From NCBI GenBank assembly GCA_020434085.1, contig JAGRBM010000404.1:1-14905 (forward strand): 14,905 nucleotides of DNA, in the 5' to 3' direction. Below the pieces are notes generated by a model, which saw only the letters and a program-made list of their open reading frames with translations, was not told where the DNA came from and ran no database searches. Within the stretch, counting starts at the first letter, position 1. Each line of letters begins with the position of its first letter. The stretch is from Chrysiogenia bacterium. Its GTDB lineage: Bacteria > JAGRBM01. Positions 13,035 through 14,905 of the stretch are shown here, piece after piece. A program made the position numbers and the translations under genes.

Positions 13035-13254
13035 GATCGTGCGAGCGGGGAGTTCCCGCCGCCGCAAAAGGCTGAATGCCCTTCAGGTCTGATCCGCCAA
13101 GTCCCTGAAAAGACTGGCGAGATCGCGACTCGCACCTGACTGGGGGTCGGAATAAAGTGCTTCCAATTCTCCCCGAAACCGCGATACCTTGCCCCGGCAC
13201 CGGGCATCTAACTTTTTAGCTGTCAGCGGATCTGCATCCACGGGAGACATCATT

Positions 13255-14905
13255 GTGATCAAGCGTTTTGCCCGCTTCGTCATCGACCAGCGCGTATTCA
13301 TCCTTGCGCTCAACCTCGTCATGTTCGCCTTCTTTGCATGGAAGGCCCTCGACATCGGTTTCGTGATGACTCCCGAGATCTGGTTCCGCCCCACCGACCC
13401 GGCGCGCGTGGCCTACGATCAGCTCCATGAATATTTCGGCGACGATGAATTCGTCATTGCCGTGATCGAGGACAAGGAAAACGGTGTCTTCAACAATCAC
13501 GCCCTGGCCGCAATCGAGCGCCTGACCCGTGAGATGGAAGAGGCCCCCTACATCAACAAGGTCCAGAGCCTCACTGAGTTCGAGTGGATCCACGGCGAAG
13601 AAAACTCGCTCATTGTCGACGGCCTGCTGCGCGATGCAATCGATGACAATGACTTCCCGCTCGCCCAGGAAGACATCGATCATGCCAAGCGGGTGATCCT
13701 GGGCGACCCGGGAAAAAACATTCCCGGCGACGAGCTTGCCATCTCGCTGCTCACCAATCCCGAAGGCACCAGCGCGGCGGTCATCGGCCGCGTCGAGCGC
13801 GTGAGCGATACCTTCGATCACAAGGTCGAGCTTTCGCGTCACATGTTCAAGGTTTTCGACAAGGAAGAAGCCACCAGCGGGTACTACGTCTACTACGCGG
13901 GCTCGCCGTTTATCGACTACGCGTTCTTCGAATACTCGCTCCAGGACAACCAGCGCCTGATGCCCGCGCTCTACGGGCTTATCATTCTGGTGCTCTTCCT
14001 GGTGATCCGGCGCTGGACGGGCGTGGTCTATCCGCTGCTCGTTGTGGCGGTCACGACCGTGGCAGTGGTCGGCATGATTGTGACCATCGGCTCGGCCATT
14101 CAGACCATGACGGCGATGCTCCCCATGTTGCTCATTGCGGTGTGCATCGCCGACTCCATACATATCGTCGTGGACTACTATGAGAGGCTCCATGAAATTG
14201 GAGACCGCAAGGAAGCAGCGGTCGTCACGATCGAAGACATGTTCATGCCCTGCTTCCTGACCTCACTGACGACCTGCATCGGTTTTGCATCCATCACCAT
14301 GTCGGACATGCCGCCGGTCAACGAGTACGGCACATTGGCCGCGTTCGGCGTGGCGCTGGCTTTCCTCGTGTCCGTGACCCTGCTGCCGGCGCTGCTGAGC
14401 TACGGCAAGGTACCAAGGGACATTGCCGACCCGAGCAAGCCCCATCACCTGCATCCCGATGAAGCCGGCTACCGCGACCGCACGCTGGTCACACTCCAGG
14501 CCATGGACCGCTTTGTGCGCGCCCGCCCGAAGGCCATTCTGGCTTGTACCTTTGCCCTGCTGGGCGTCGCCATCTGGGGTATCACGATGCTCAAGACCGA
14601 AACCGTGGCCATCGAGTTCTTCCAGGGGTCGAGTCCCATTCGTCAGAACACCTACGCCATCGAAGACCAGCTCGGCGCGGTGGCCAACCTCGAAGTGGTG
14701 CTTGGTTCGGGTGAGGAAGACGGGGTGAAGGACCCCGATTTCATGCTCAAGATGCGCAAGATCGAGGACTACCTCGAGACGATTCCCGAGGTCTCCAAGA
14801 CAATTTCTGTCGTGGATTTTGTCGAGCGCCTGAACAAGTCCCTCCATGCCGAGCGGCCCGAGTTCGATCGGGTTCCCGTGCAGGCCGACTTCGAGCCCGG
14901 CGGCG
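13255..14905 (+). CDS. RND/MMPL-family exporter, C-terminus cut by window edge
   Basis: This is the first 550 residues of an inner-membrane RND-superfamily transporter of the MMPL or hydrophobe-exporter type. One N-terminal helix (about 8-31) precedes a large periplasmic domain (about 32-230). Five helices follow between ~235 and ~395, including LMPALYGLIILVLFLVIRRW, the TM4 segment LLIAVCIADSIHIVVDYY with Asp300, and TLLPALLS. A cytoplasmic link is followed by TM7 (ILACTFALLGVAIWGI) and the start of the second periplasmic domain. Asp300 sits where the proton-relay acid of TM4 is expected. The start is GTG at 13255, with GGGAG 8 nt upstream and no in-frame ATG nearby. It is divergent from the thiolase. 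A lipid or hydrophobic substrate is plausible but not shown. Confidence 0.9.
   Translation, partial: MIKRFARFVIDQRVFILALNLVMFAFFAWKALDIGFVMTPEIWFRPTDPARVAYDQLHEYFGDDEFVIAVIEDKENGVFNNHALAAIERLTREMEEAPYINKVQSLTEFEWIHGEENSLIVDGLLRDAIDDNDFPLAQEDIDHAKRVILGDPGKNIPGDELAISLLTNPEGTSAAVIGRVERVSDTFDHKVELSRHMFKVFDKEEATSGYYVYYAGSPFIDYAFFEYSLQDNQRLMPALYGLIILVLFLVIRRWTGVVYPLLVVAVTTVAVVGMIVTIGSAIQTMTAMLPMLLIAVCIADSIHIVVDYYERLHEIGDRKEAAVVTIEDMFMPCFLTSLTTCIGFASITMSDMPPVNEYGTLAAFGVALAFLVSVTLLPALLSYGKVPRDIADPSKPHHLHPDEAGYRDRTLVTLQAMDRFVRARPKAILACTFALLGVAIWGITMLKTETVAIEFFQGSSPIRQNTYAIEDQLGAVANLEVVLGSGEEDGVKDPDFMLKMRKIEDYLETIPEVSKTISVVDFVERLNKSLHAERPEFDRVPVQADFEPGG

Larger units (their letters stand above)
12893..13254. 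promoter_or_regulatory. Divergent thiolase / RND exporter intergenic region
   Basis: This 362-bp gap has no convincing gene. On the thiolase side it holds a ~110-nt leader with the AGGAGGA ribosome site and weak inverted repeats (for example GGGGC/GCCCC at about 12927-12949). It also holds the palindrome and promoter described separately. On the exporter side GGGAG lies 8 nt before the GTG start. I see no strong promoter for the exporter; TTCCAA-17-ATACCT near 13160 is only a poor candidate. Confidence 0.5.

Noticed and set aside
13216-14193. 325-codon minus-strand open frame opposite the exporter
   Set aside because: The product is rich in His, Asp and Val without membrane or domain pattern, while the plus strand encodes a clear RND exporter.

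Overview
The window looks like ordinary chromosome from a GC-rich Gram-negative bacterium. It carries apolipoprotein N-acyltransferase, which implies lipoproteins sorted to an outer membrane, a thiolase, an MMPL-type RND exporter and a short AsnRS. The dispersed hairpin repeats and the small 4-cysteine protein remind me of deltaproteobacterial lineages in the broad sense, but that placement is an inference and nothing here fixes the taxon.

Layout. Positions 1-1237 hold the minus-strand lnt gene, cut by the window edge just after its catalytic cysteine. It is divergent from polA (1318-4101), a full-length three-domain DNA polymerase I whose Exo II aspartate is replaced by glutamate. A minus-strand Phd/YefM-RelE/ParE toxin-antitoxin pair (4106-4720) follows with an AT-rich promoter. 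Next is a small exported protein (4885-5223) with a hairpin abutting its ribosome binding site. It meets manC tail to tail, and the two stop codons interlock in a CTAG. manC (GDP-mannose synthesis) lies downstream of uppP (undecaprenyl-diphosphate phosphatase, TTG start) in a minus-strand envelope pair.

From 7355 to 8608 there is a tight plus-strand cluster: a 4-cysteine mini-protein overlapping a YeeE/YedE-type transporter that is split into two genes joined by an ATGA overlap. It ends in a good intrinsic terminator and looks like a sulfur-compound uptake unit. asnS (8694-10004) follows. Positions 10005-11640 hold three small minus-strand genes (a membrane-anchored unknown, a cupin and glyoxalase I). 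Four different hairpin-forming repeat elements are packed between and around them.

The last part holds a minus-strand thiolase (11660-12892) with a clear terminator and a 20-bp perfect palindrome over its likely promoter. Divergent from it is an RND/MMPL exporter (13255 to the window end, partial). The least conventional points are the 4-Cys/split-YeeE unit, the PolA D424E substitution, the cupin lacking two usual metal ligands, and the cluster of hairpin repeats. I did not find an obvious large novel system.
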